Shown: piece after piece, positions 36,530 to 45,030 of the stretch
Numbering within the stretch: the stretch's first letter is position 1
Layout of the letters: every line of letters starts with the position of its first letter
Source: Paraburkholderia xenovorans LB400
GTDB lineage: Bacteria; Pseudomonadota; Gammaproteobacteria; Burkholderiales; Burkholderiaceae
NCBI RefSeq assembly: GCF_000013645.1
Contig: NC_007952.1
Span: 1,178,001 to 1,242,000 of the forward strand
DNA: 64,000 nt
Direction of reading: 5' to 3'
Translations under genes and position numbers: made by a program
Notes under the pieces: generated by a model
What the model was told of the DNA's origin: nothing
The model's database searches: none
Seen by the model: only the letters and a program-made list of their open reading frames with translations

Positions 36530-37426
36530 ATGAAATCATTTTCACGAGCGATGGCGCTGTCGGCTGCCATTCTGGCTCATGGCGTAATCACTCCAGTTCA
36601 TGCTCAGGAAAAGGTATCCTCCATGTCCGAAAAATCTGCACCTGGCAGTATTCAGCAACCGACCCGGGCCCAGCAGTTGATGGGCGACATCGACCCCAAG
36701 CTTGCGGAACTCACGGACAAGGTGCTGTTCGGCGACGTCTGGGAGCGCAAACAGCTCTCCAAACGCGACCGCAGCCTTGTCACCGTTGCCGCGCTCATCT
36801 CCCTCAATCGCCCCGACCAGCTTCGCTCACACATGGCACTGGCCCTGCAGAACGGCGTGACCCGAGAGGAACTGGTCGAGACGATCACGCAGCTTGCTTT
36901 TTATACAGGCTGGCCCAATGCCGTTTCGGCTGTGCCGGTCGCCAGAGACGTATTCAGGGCGGCGGACGCTGCGGCGAGCCATCCCGATCAGGGCGCGCAA
37001 GCTCAGGACGATCGAACGATCACAGTCATACACGCGGGCTCCCAGCCTTCCACCCACGGATCTGCCGACCATTTCACCGGCTCGGTACAGGTGGATTCAC
37101 GGTTCCAGGCGCAGGCGCCCGCGCGCAGCGGTGGTGGCATCGTGACGTTCGAGCCAGGTGCACGTACAGCCTGGCACACGCATCCATTGGGACAGACGCT
37201 GATCGTCACGGCCGGCATCGGACTCGTTCAGCAGTGGGGTGGTCCGGTCCAGGTCATCAAACCCGGCGATATCGTCTGGATTCCGCCGGGGGTCAAGCAC
37301 TGGCACGGTGCCACGCGCACGTCGGGCATGACGCACATTGCCATCGCGGAAGCACTTGACGGGAAATCGGTTGACTGGATGGAACTGGTGATGGATGCGC
37401 AGTATCTGGGAGGTCAGCCAAGGTAA
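36530..37426 (+). CDS. Exported fusion of carboxymuconolactone decarboxylase and cupin domains
   Basis: A signal peptide (MKSFSRAMALSAAILAHGVITPVHAQ) is followed by a CMD domain at about residues 40-145 (RDRSLVTVAALISLNRPDQL, then GVTREELVETITQLAFYTGW). A single-domain cupin follows from about residue 165 (TFEPGARTAWHTHPLGQTL, IVWIPPGVKHWHGAT). The cupin metal ligands His-His-Gln and the later His are present. CMD-cupin fusions occur near redox genes, but export is less expected. Its stop overlaps the end of the convergent LysR gene by 13 bp. The reaction is unknown. Confidence 0.85.
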   Translation: MKSFSRAMALSAAILAHGVITPVHAQEKVSSMSEKSAPGSIQQPTRAQQLMGDIDPKLAELTDKVLFGDVWERKQLSKRDRSLVTVAALISLNRPDQLRSHMALALQNGVTREELVETITQLAFYTGWPNAVSAVPVARDVFRAADAAASHPDQGAQAQDDRTITVIHAGSQPSTHGSADHFTGSVQVDSRFQAQAPARSGGGIVTFEPGARTAWHTHPLGQTLIVTAGIGLVQQWGGPVQVIKPGDIVWIPPGVKHWHGATRTSGMTHIAIAEALDGKSVDWMELVMDAQYLGGQPR

Positions 37427-38307
37427 CGCAAGGCGTCACGCAACACCGTGAAGGCGGGTGAGCTCTGGCGCCGGCTCGGATAGTAGAGGTGGTATCCGGG
37501 GATCGGTGGGCACCAATCGGAGAGCACACGTACCAGTACGCCTTCCCTGACATGCGCCTTCACGAGATCCTCGGGCATGTAGGTCAATCCCAGGCCCCTC
37601 AGGGCCGCGTCCAGGCGCATGGCGATGTTGTTGAAGACAAGCTGGCCTTCGACACGCACCTTCAGCTCTTCCCCTTTTTTCTCGAACTCCCACGGGAAGA
37701 TGCCGCCGTAGGTCGGCAGGCGGATGGCAATGCAGTTGTGCCGGATGAGATCGCGCGGCGTTCGGGGGCGCGGATGCCGGGCGAAGTAGTCAGGAGAACC
37801 GACCACAGCCATCCGCACTTCCGGACCGATGCGCACCGCGATCATGTCCTTCGCGATCTGCTCACCCAGCCTGACACCTGCGTCGTAGCCCTCGGCCACG
37901 ATATCGGTCAGGCCGTAGTCCACGATCACCTCGACCCGGATGTCCGGGTGATCCGGCAGGATTTTCGCGAGCGCAGGCTGCAGGATCGTGACCGCCGGAT
38001 GTTCGCCAGCCGTGATGCGCAACCTGCCTGCTGGCTTGTCCCGGAACTGGCTGAGCAGCGCCAGTTCGGTGTCGATCTCTTCGAACCGGGGAGCCACCAC
38101 ACGCAGCAGGTGCTCGCCCGCCTCCGTGGCCGAAACGCTACGGGTGGTGCGCGCCAGAAGCCGGATGCCCAGCCGCTCTTCCAGTTGCCGCATGGCCCGG
38201 CTCAATGCGGGCTGCGACATGCCGAGCCTGGCCGCCGCACGGGTGAAGCTGCGCTCGCGCGCCACGACCGCAAAAATCGCGAGCTGGTCGTAGGCTTCGA
38301 TCGACAT
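37414..38307 (-). CDS. LysR-family transcriptional regulator
   Basis: The N-terminal helix-turn-helix is typical (LAIFAVVARERSFTRAAARL, then GMSQPALSRAMRQLEERLG), followed by a substrate-binding domain (AGRLRITAGEHPAVTILQPA and later a C-terminal PSRRQSSPAF). Its 297 residues are normal. It is divergent from the first aldo/keto reductase gene (90 bp between starts), the usual arrangement for a LysR regulator and its target. The ligand is not readable. Confidence 0.93.
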   Translation of the reverse strand: MSIEAYDQLAIFAVVARERSFTRAAARLGMSQPALSRAMRQLEERLGIRLLARTTRSVSATEAGEHLLRVVAPRFEEIDTELALLSQFRDKPAGRLRITAGEHPAVTILQPALAKILPDHPDIRVEVIVDYGLTDIVAEGYDAGVRLGEQIAKDMIAVRIGPEVRMAVVGSPDYFARHPRPRTPRDLIRHNCIAIRLPTYGGIFPWEFEKKGEELKVRVEGQLVFNNIAMRLDAALRGLGLTYMPEDLVKAHVREGVLVRVLSDWCPPIPGYHLYYPSRRQSSPAFTVLRDALRYLG

Positions 38308-38396
38308 TTATACGCTCCCGTTATGAACCTTTTCCGATTATGCCATCTAGTGTCCTCAATCATTCAGGGATAGATTTACCTTTACCGGAGGACATC

Positions 38397-39386
38397 ATGA
38401 AGACGCGCAAACTCGGCAACAGTCAACTTGAAGTATCGGCCATCGGTCTGGGCTGCATGGGCCTGAGCCACGGTTACGGGCCAGCGATGGACAGGCCGGC
38501 AGCGATTGCACTGATCCGTGCCGCCGTGGACCGGGGCGTGACCTTTTTCGATACCGCAGAGGTCTACGGCCCCTGGCTCAACGAGGAGGTGGTCGGTGAG
38601 GCGCTCGCCCCGACGCGCGACAAGGTGGTGATTGCCACCAAGTTCGGCTTCACCTTCGGCGACGATAACAGGCAGCAGATCCTCAACAGCCGGCCGGATC
38701 ACATTCGTTGGGCTGTGGAAGGCTCGCTCAAGCGCCTGCGCACCGACGTGATCGATCTGTTGTACCAGCACCGTGTCGATCCCGAGGTGCCAATCGAGGA
38801 TGTGGCCGGCACAGTCAGGGACCTGATCGCCGAAGGCAAGGTCAAGCACTTCGGCCTGTCCGAGGCGGGCGCGCAAACCATCTGCCGCGCCCATGCGGTA
38901 CAGCCCGTCACCGCCGTACAAAGCGAGTATTCGCTGTGGTGGCGCGAGCCCGAGACGGAGATCCTGCCGACTCTGGAAGAGCTTGGAATTGGCTTTGTGC
39001 CGTTCAGCCCGCTGGGCAAGGGGTTCCTGACGGGAGCGATCAAGGAAGGCACGACCTTCGGCAGTGACGACTTCCGCAGCATCGTGCCGCGATTCTCGCA
39101 GGAAGCGCTGCAAGCGAACCAGACGCTGGTGGACCTGCTCGGCCAGATTGCCATGGACAAGGGTGTGACATCTGCCCAGATCGCACTTGCCTGGCTGCTG
39201 GCGCAGAAACCGTGGATCGTGCCGATCCCTGGCACCACGAAATTGCACCGGCTGGAAGAGAATCTCGGCGCCGCGTCGGTGGAACTGTCCGGCGACGATC
39301 TGCGCACGATCACCAGAGCTCTTGAACAGGTCGAGGTTCAGGGCGACCGTTATCCCGCCGCGCTGCAGGCGCGCGTGGGACGGTAG
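38397..39386 (+). CDS. Aldo/keto reductase (paralogue 1)
   Basis: The ATG at 38397 has a CCGGAGG leader. The 329-residue enzyme reads MKTRKLGNSQLEVSAIGLGC, with the tetrad Asp and Tyr in FFDTAEVYGPWLNEE, Lys in VVIATKFGFTFGDD and His in LLYQHRVDPEVP. The C-terminal PGTTKLHRLEENLGAASVEL binds NADPH. It belongs to the AKR branch related to pyridoxal reductase and the plant auxin-induced reductases. It is controlled, by position, by the divergent LysR gene, and is closely similar to the enzyme at 40731. Confidence 0.92.
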   Translation: MKTRKLGNSQLEVSAIGLGCMGLSHGYGPAMDRPAAIALIRAAVDRGVTFFDTAEVYGPWLNEEVVGEALAPTRDKVVIATKFGFTFGDDNRQQILNSRPDHIRWAVEGSLKRLRTDVIDLLYQHRVDPEVPIEDVAGTVRDLIAEGKVKHFGLSEAGAQTICRAHAVQPVTAVQSEYSLWWREPETEILPTLEELGIGFVPFSPLGKGFLTGAIKEGTTFGSDDFRSIVPRFSQEALQANQTLVDLLGQIAMDKGVTSAQIALAWLLAQKPWIVPIPGTTKLHRLEENLGAASVELSGDDLRTITRALEQVEVQGDRYPAALQARVGR

Positions 39387-39404
39387 GTCAGGATTCGGCC
39401 TGCC

Positions 39405-39781
39405 ATGCCTTATCCCGAGGATTATCTGGAGACCGTTGAGCAGGCGCGGCAGGAGCGTGACAGTGCCCGTGAGCGCGCGCTGGAAGTCATGGTCTCCAGC
39501 ATGGTGGACTACGGACGCGGTGTTCCTGGGCTTCCCCGTCTGGGGGGGAGACCGCGCCGCCGGTCATCCGGGCCTTCCTCTCTGCGCACGATTTTTCCGG
39601 CAAGACCTTGATTCCCTTTGTCACCGACAGCGGCTATGGACTGGGGAGTAGTCGCTCCATACTGGCCAGCCACGCACCGAAAGCGCGGCTGCCCCCGGGC
39701 TTTGTGATGGAGGAAGATCAGGAACGGCGAACCATGAATCAGGTAAACGACCGGCTCAGCGGAATCCGGGCCAACGGGTAA
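39405..39781 (+). pseudogene. Flavodoxin-like protein, C-terminal part with frameshifts
   Basis: Three successive frames each carry one piece of a flavodoxin-family protein: PYPEDYLETVEQARQERD at the start, DAVFLGFPVWGG in the second frame, and PVIRAFLSAHDFSGKTLIPF in the third. The third continues to VMEEDQERRTMNQVNDRLSG and stops at 39781. PVWGG-(T)APP is the FMN-binding loop of exported flavodoxins. The N-terminal phosphate loop is missing. At least two frameshifts lie near 39510-39555, around a run of seven G. It is probably dead. Confidence 0.72.
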
Positions 39782-39809
39782 GTGGCTTAACTATTTGGGA
39801 GCAAATCAC

Positions 39810-40664
39810 ATGACGACATGGATGATTACCGGGTGTTCAAGCGGCATTGGCCGTCACCTTGCGCAAGCGGTATTGCAGGCGGGCTTCAACGCGATCGTAA
39901 CAGCCCGCGATCCGCAGTCGATCCAGGACATCGTGGCGGCCTATCCCGACACGGCCGTTGCCGCCGCACTGGATGTGACGAACCGCGCTCAGATCGATGC
40001 GGCGGTCGAACTCGCGCACACCCGGTTCGGTGGCGTGGATGTGTTGATCAACAATGCCGGGCATGGTTATCGCGCGGCCGTCGAGGAGGCCGATGAACAG
40101 GAAGTCGAAGCCTTATTCAACAGCAATTTTTTTGGTGCGGTCTCCGTAATCAAGGCGGTCCTTCCGGGCATGCGGGCCCGTCGGGCCGGCACGATCGTGA
40201 ATGTCTCCTCCATCGCCGTGTGGCTTGGGATGCCGGGCTCGGGTTACTACTCGGCGACCAAGTTTGCGCTCGAAGGTCTGTCGGATGCACTGCGTAAAGA
40301 AGTCGAGCCGCTCGGGATCAAGGTGATGGTGGTTGAGCCCGGCGCTTTCCGCACGGATTTTGCTGGCAGATCGCTCCAGCAGGCAAAAGCGTCCATCCGG
40401 GACTATGCCTCCACGGCAGGCCCGAGACGAAAGGAGAATGACAGGACCGATGGTACCCAGCCAGGGGATCCGGTACGCGCAGCAGCGGCCATCGTCAAGG
40501 CCGTAACGGGTGAGCACCTTCCGTTTCGCCTGTTGTTGGGAACCGATGCGGTCCAGACCGTAAAAGCCGAACTCGAGGCAAGGCTCCAGGAAATCGAAGA
40601 CTTGAAGCAATTGAGCAGGAGCACGGACTTTCCAGATGAGCGGACGCCACCGAGCGAGCAATAG
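39810..40664 (+). CDS. Short-chain dehydrogenase/reductase
   Basis: The ATG at 39810 follows GGGAGC. This 284-residue classical SDR has the cofactor loop TGCSSGIGRHLA, the NNAGHGY motif, a catalytic Ser in NVSSIAVWLGMPGSG and the YxxxK pair in YYSATKFALEGLSD. The longer C-terminal part (PGAFRTDFAGRSLQQAK, later VKAVTGEHLPFRLLLGTDA) is common in SDRs annotated as oxidoreductases of the retinol-dehydrogenase-like type. It sits between the flavodoxin pseudogene and the second aldo/keto reductase. Confidence 0.88.
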   Translation: MTTWMITGCSSGIGRHLAQAVLQAGFNAIVTARDPQSIQDIVAAYPDTAVAAALDVTNRAQIDAAVELAHTRFGGVDVLINNAGHGYRAAVEEADEQEVEALFNSNFFGAVSVIKAVLPGMRARRAGTIVNVSSIAVWLGMPGSGYYSATKFALEGLSDALRKEVEPLGIKVMVVEPGAFRTDFAGRSLQQAKASIRDYASTAGPRRKENDRTDGTQPGDPVRAAAAIVKAVTGEHLPFRLLLGTDAVQTVKAELEARLQEIEDLKQLSRSTDFPDERTPPSEQ

Positions 40665-40730
40665 CCACCGTCTGTAAAGGCTTGCGTCAACCGTCTGGCA
40701 CGAGCCACCTCAACGATCAGGAGTAGAGCC

Positions 40731-41723
40731 ATGAAAACCCGCAAACTGGGAAACAGCCTGGAAGTTTCCGCCCTCGGTCTGGGCTGTATGGGCATGACTG
40801 CCGTATACGGGCCGCCCGCCGACAGGCAGGAGATGATCAGACTCATCCATGCCGCGCATGATCGCGGGGTGACCCTGTTCGACACCGCCGAGGCCTACGG
40901 CCCGTTCGCGAATGAAGAACTGGTTGGCGAGGCCCTGCAACCGATCCGCGACCAGGTCGTCATTGCCACCAAGTTCGGCTTTGATATCGACCCTGAGACC
41001 GGCAAGCGCGGAGCCGGCACGAACAGCCGGCCGGAGCACATCAAGCTCGCGGTCGAAAAAATGTTGCGGCGTCTGCGCACCGACCGCATCGACCTGCTGT
41101 ACCAGCACCGTGTCGACCCGGCTGTGCCGATCGAGGATGTGGCTGGTGCGGTCAAGGAGCTGATTGCCGAAGGCAAGGTCAAGCACTTCGGTCTGTCCGA
41201 GGCGGGCGTGAAGACGATCCGGCGCGCCCATGCCGTCCAGACCGTGACGGCAGTACAGAGCGAGTATTCGCTGTTCTGGCGCGGACCGGAACTGGAGCTG
41301 CTGCCGGTGCTGGAGGAGTTGGGTATCGGTTTTGTGCCATTCAGCCCGCTGGGCGCCGGCTTCCTGACCGGCAAGATCGACGAGAACACCACTTTCGATC
41401 CGACGGATTTCCGTAACAACGTGCCACGCTTCTCGCCCGAAGCGCGCAGGGCCAATATGGCGCTGGTCGAGGTCGTCAAGTCCGTCGCCGATCGCAAGGG
41501 GACCACACCAGCGCAGATCGCTCTTGCGTGGCTCCTTGCCCAGAAGCCCTGGATCGTGCCGATTCCCGGTACCACCAAACTGCACCGCCTGGAAGAGAAC
41601 CTGGGCGCCATCGATGTCGAACTGACAGCGGATGATCTTGGCGTGATTGACGAGGAGGTATCGAAGATCCAGGTCCGCGGCGAACGCCTCCCCGAGGCCG
41701 CGCTGAAGATGACCGGCCACTGA
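40731..41723 (+). CDS. Aldo/keto reductase (paralogue 2)
   Basis: This 330-residue AKR has FDTAEAYGPFANEEL (Asp, Tyr), VVIATKFGFDIDPETGKRG (Lys) and LYQHRVDPAVPIEDVAGAVK (His). Long stretches are identical or nearly so to the enzyme at 38397, including LAEENL-type C-terminal cofactor contacts, so the pair comes from duplication. The leader (CAGGAGTAG) is good. Overlapping specificity for small aldehydes or ketones is likely; neither substrate is known. Confidence 0.92.
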   Translation: MKTRKLGNSLEVSALGLGCMGMTAVYGPPADRQEMIRLIHAAHDRGVTLFDTAEAYGPFANEELVGEALQPIRDQVVIATKFGFDIDPETGKRGAGTNSRPEHIKLAVEKMLRRLRTDRIDLLYQHRVDPAVPIEDVAGAVKELIAEGKVKHFGLSEAGVKTIRRAHAVQTVTAVQSEYSLFWRGPELELLPVLEELGIGFVPFSPLGAGFLTGKIDENTTFDPTDFRNNVPRFSPEARRANMALVEVVKSVADRKGTTPAQIALAWLLAQKPWIVPIPGTTKLHRLEENLGAIDVELTADDLGVIDEEVSKIQVRGERLPEAALKMTGH

Positions 41724-42291
41724 GATCTGGCGGGCGGCGCCGGTCAGGATTGCCAATCCCCCCGGCTTTCCCCACTCACATTCCGCTGTCGCAGAAGGAG
41801 TCGAACATGCAGGACAGAGTTCCGGATTCAGAAAGCACTCACCAGCACGAAGGTTCGAGCGAGGCGGCACACCGGCCGTCCCGGCGCAATTTCCTGAAGA
41901 TCGGCGTGGTCGGCGCGACGGCGGCGCCCTGGCTGTCGCCGGCCGGTGCCGCCACGCGCGCCGACGAACCCACGCCCGTGACCGACCCAGGCAAGCCGGC
42001 GCAAGGCGAGCATCGCATCCGGTTGAACGTCAACGGTCAGGCACACGCTCAACGTCCCTTCGAACGCGATCCTGCTCGACGTGCTACGTGACCGGCTGCA
42101 ACTCACGGGGACGAAGAAGGGCTGCGACCACGGTCAATGCGGCGCGTGTACGGTGCACGTGAACGGCACATCGGTGAACTCCTGCCTTTCGGTGGCGGTT
42201 CAGCACGAGGGTGACCGGATCACCACGATCGAAGGACTGGAGCGCAGTGGCGAGCTTCACCCCGTTCAGCAGGCGTTCTGGGAACAGGACG

Positions 42292-42297
42292 CCTATC
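42292..42297. repeat. Target-site duplication, left copy (CCTATC)
   Basis: CCTATC directly precedes the IS21-family element and is repeated at 44842-44847. Joining the two flanks across one copy restores an open paoA reading frame (EQDAYQCGYC), which shows this is the target duplication. Confidence 0.75.
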
Positions 42298-42369
42298 TAG
42301 ACGGCGTCAAGCAGCACGGCCGGTCAGCGACAACTATCTTGGCCGGTCGACGGGTTTAGTTGTCGCTGG

Positions 42370-43188
42370 CTAATTCATAATTGTCGCGCCTCCCTCGTAA
42401 TTGTCGTCGGGTAATTGTCGCCGGCGAGCGCTCTGTTTGTCGCTGGCCTTACGACGGCGATAGCTTTCGACGTTCAGCTCGAAGATCGTCGAGTGATGGA
42501 CGAGCCGGTCGATGGCTGCGACCGTCATACCGGGGTCGGGGAACACATCATTCCAGCCAGAGAACGGCTGATTGGCCGTTATTAAAAGACTTTTGCGCTC
42601 ATACCTCTCGGCAATCAGTTCGAACAGCACACTGGTTTCGGCCTGGTCCTTGCGCGCGTACGACAGGTCATCCAGAATGATGAGATCGAAGCGATCGAGC
42701 TTCGCAAGCGCGGATGGCAATTGCAGGCTCTGGCGTGCAGCCTGCAGCTTCTGGACGAGTTCACTGGTGCGCGTGAACAGCACCCGGTAGCCAGCGTCGA
42801 TCAACGCGTGTCCGATGGCTGATCCCAGATGACTCTTGCCGGCGCCAGGCGGCCCGAACAGGAGAATCGTGGCGCCTTTCTCCAGCCAGGATTCTCCGGT
42901 TGCCAACGCAGTGACATGCGCCTTCGAGACCATGGGCACCATGCCGAAGTCGAAGGTCGCAAGTGTCTTTGTCGGGTCCAGATGTGACTCGGTTCGGTGG
43001 CGCTCGATACGTCGTTTAGCTCGTTCAGCCAGTTCGTGCTCGAGCAATGCGCCGAGTAGCCGGGTGGCCGGCCAGCCTTCCTTGTCAGATCGTTCCGCGA
43101 ACTCGGGCCACAACCTGCCGATGGTCGGCAAACGCAGCTCGTTGAGCATCAGGGCCAGACGGCCGTTGTCATGGGCGGGAGCGTTCAT
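42370..43188 (-). CDS. istB: IS21 helper ATPase IstB
   Basis: IstB is the AAA+ ATPase that regulates IstA and target choice. The 272-residue protein has Walker A LFGPPGAGKSHLGSAIG, Walker B FDLIILDDLSYA and a sensor region SLLITANQPFSGWNDVF. Its start overlaps the istA stop by four bases, the standard IS21 arrangement. Length is normal and the gene is intact. Confidence 0.93.
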   Translation of the reverse strand: MNAPAHDNGRLALMLNELRLPTIGRLWPEFAERSDKEGWPATRLLGALLEHELAERAKRRIERHRTESHLDPTKTLATFDFGMVPMVSKAHVTALATGESWLEKGATILLFGPPGAGKSHLGSAIGHALIDAGYRVLFTRTSELVQKLQAARQSLQLPSALAKLDRFDLIILDDLSYARKDQAETSVLFELIAERYERKSLLITANQPFSGWNDVFPDPGMTVAAIDRLVHHSTIFELNVESYRRRKASDKQSARRRQLPDDNYEGGATIMN

Positions 43189-44678
43189 GCTGCCACCTGG
43201 TCGAGCAGTTCGTCATAGATCGCCACGGGTGGCATGTCGACCACCACTTCGGGACACAAGGCCTGACGCGGCGCGAACTCGTCGCGCAACTGCTTCAGAT
43301 CGGGCAGCTCACCGGCTGCAAGCAACGCTTCAAGCCGTTCGGCCAGCACCGCTTCAACACCGTGGTGCCCCGCGAGTTCTAGCAGGCCCACCATGCTCTT
43401 GCAGGCCAGACGTTGCGACAGTTTCCCCTCGAGCTGCTCCCAGGTCCGGCGATAGGCTTCGCGAGGAAACAGGGCATCACGAAACGCAAGCCCCTTGAAC
43501 GCCTGCGGCTTGCGCCTGAGTGAGTCAATGAAGTGTCGGTAATCAAGCGCGTGGCGGTTGTCGGCTGCACGGGAGCCTCGCGGCGTACTGTGCACCAGTG
43601 CGCCTGACAGATAGCAGTCGAGCCGGTCTCCGTAGAGACGCACCTTGAGGCGATGGCCGATCAGGCGCGACGGCGCGCTGTACAGGATGCCCCGCACGGT
43701 GAAAGTGCTGCAACGGGTCACGAGCGCCTCTTCCTCGGCGAAGTCAGTGGTGCGGCGTTCAGGCAAATCCTGCAACTGTGCACGCTCAATGCGAAACGCC
43801 GCAGCGTTGCGCCGGTTTCGGCGCATCACCACCTCACGGATGAATTCATCGTAGGCCACCCGGTCCGCGAAGTCGCGATGGCCGCGCAGCATCAGGGCCT
43901 GGTCGACCGCTTCCTTCAGATATCGATGCGAGGATTCCACGCTGCCGTTCTCGTGACCGAGACCGCGATTGTTGCGCGTACCCTCCATGCCGTAGTGATC
44001 GAGCAGCGCCGCGTAACGCGTCGTGAAGTCCTGCTGTTCGGTCAGGTTCTTGAAGGCGGCCGACAGACTGTCAGAGCGATGTTCGCGCGGGCAGCCACCT
44101 GCCTGCCACAGCGCGTTCTGCAGTCCGGCCGCGAGAGCTTCGAAACTCTCGCCGCCTTCAATCACATTCGCGTACTCCCAGCGCGAGAACGCCAGCACGA
44201 AGTGATACAACCGGTGGCCGAATGGCGCACCGCCAATCGTCACGCAGAGCTTGCTCATATCGGTGAAGTCCGACAGTCCGCGCACGCCGGGTTGATGCTC
44301 CTGGGGGAAGAACACCTCCAGATTAGGCCCTTCGAGTGCCCGCCACTGACGAATACGTCGCTCCAGTGTGCGACGCATGCTATCGGGATAACGATCCGGA
44401 TGATCATCCTGCAGCTTGCGCAAGATCGTGATGCCCATCAGGTTGGGCGCGTTGCGCAGCCACGGTACGACTTCGCTGTCCCAAACGTCGACGAAGGGAT
44501 CAGGGCGGGTCCGCCATGATTGACGTGGCTTCTGGGACGGCAGCGTGGCATCGCGCTCGATGCGTCGCGCCGTACGCACGCTGATGCCGGTCTTGGCGGC
44601 GGCGACTTCCTGCGAATGACATTTGCGCTTGTTCATGTAGAGACAAACCTGTTGGTCGGTAATGCGGGTTCCAGACAT
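43185..44678 (-). CDS. istA: IS21 transposase IstA
   Basis: The 497-residue protein begins with an HTH region (CHSQEVAAAKTGISVRTARR) and continues with a DDE core: GLSDFTDMSKLCVTIGG (first Asp), a middle Asp in PREHRSDSLSAAF and the Glu in GLGHENGSVESSHRYLKEAV. The C-terminal beta-barrel part holds LYSAPSRLIGHRLKVRLY. It cuts and joins the element ends. Intact, and coupled to istB. It belongs to a different IS21 subgroup from the fragments at 32.4 and 46.0 kb. Confidence 0.93.
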   Translation of the reverse strand: MSGTRITDQQVCLYMNKRKCHSQEVAAAKTGISVRTARRIERDATLPSQKPRQSWRTRPDPFVDVWDSEVVPWLRNAPNLMGITILRKLQDDHPDRYPDSMRRTLERRIRQWRALEGPNLEVFFPQEHQPGVRGLSDFTDMSKLCVTIGGAPFGHRLYHFVLAFSRWEYANVIEGGESFEALAAGLQNALWQAGGCPREHRSDSLSAAFKNLTEQQDFTTRYAALLDHYGMEGTRNNRGLGHENGSVESSHRYLKEAVDQALMLRGHRDFADRVAYDEFIREVVMRRNRRNAAAFRIERAQLQDLPERRTTDFAEEEALVTRCSTFTVRGILYSAPSRLIGHRLKVRLYGDRLDCYLSGALVHSTPRGSRAADNRHALDYRHFIDSLRRKPQAFKGLAFRDALFPREAYRRTWEQLEGKLSQRLACKSMVGLLELAGHHGVEAVLAERLEALLAAGELPDLKQLRDEFAPRQALCPEVVVDMPPVAIYDELLDQVAA

Positions 44679-44841
44679 GAGCTGACCGCTTCTTCTTTAA
44701 GCTTCGATCAGCCCAATCCTAAAGCCCCGCCGACACAGCGCTGCCGGTGGCTCGTCGTCTCCGGCGGCTTCGCCGCCTACGACTCCTCACCACCGGCCAA
44801 AGCAATCGTCAACGACCGGCCAAGATAATTGTCGCCGCCCA

Positions 44842-44847
44842 CCTATC
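44842..44847. repeat. Target-site duplication, right copy (CCTATC)
   Basis: Second copy of the six-base target duplication made by the IS21-family insertion; the interrupted paoA frame resumes within it. Confidence 0.75.
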
Positions 44848-45030
44848 AGTGCGGCTACTGTACTTCCGGCCAGATGATGAGCGCCGTGGCAATACTGCGT
44901 GACCCCAGCATTTCCGCCGACGACGCCAGTGTGCGCGAGGCGATGAGCGGCAATATCTGCCGCTGTGTGGCCTACAGGAATATTCTGGCAGCGATCCAGT
45001 CCGCGCGCGCGAAGATGAAGGAGGTGCCCA

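Larger units (their letters stand above)
42298..44841 (-). mobile_element. IS21-family insertion sequence, complete (about 2.54 kb)
   Basis: The element carries istA and istB on the minus strand. Its ends are imperfect inverted repeats: TAGACGGCGTCAA on the left and, read inward from the right, TGGGCGGCGACAA (10 of 13 identical). A longer subterminal pair, GCGACAACTATCTTGGCCGG at 42327 and its near-perfect complement at 44813-44835, plus several AATTGTCGC-like copies near 42360-42430, are probably transposase-binding repeats as known for IS21. A six-base target duplication flanks it. It looks recent and competent to move. Confidence 0.85.

Noticed and set aside
42298..42430. Repeated AATTGTCGC-like units considered as a CRISPR or independent repeat array
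   Set aside because: Only a few short imperfect copies at the end of the IS21 element, better explained as transposase-binding subterminal repeats.
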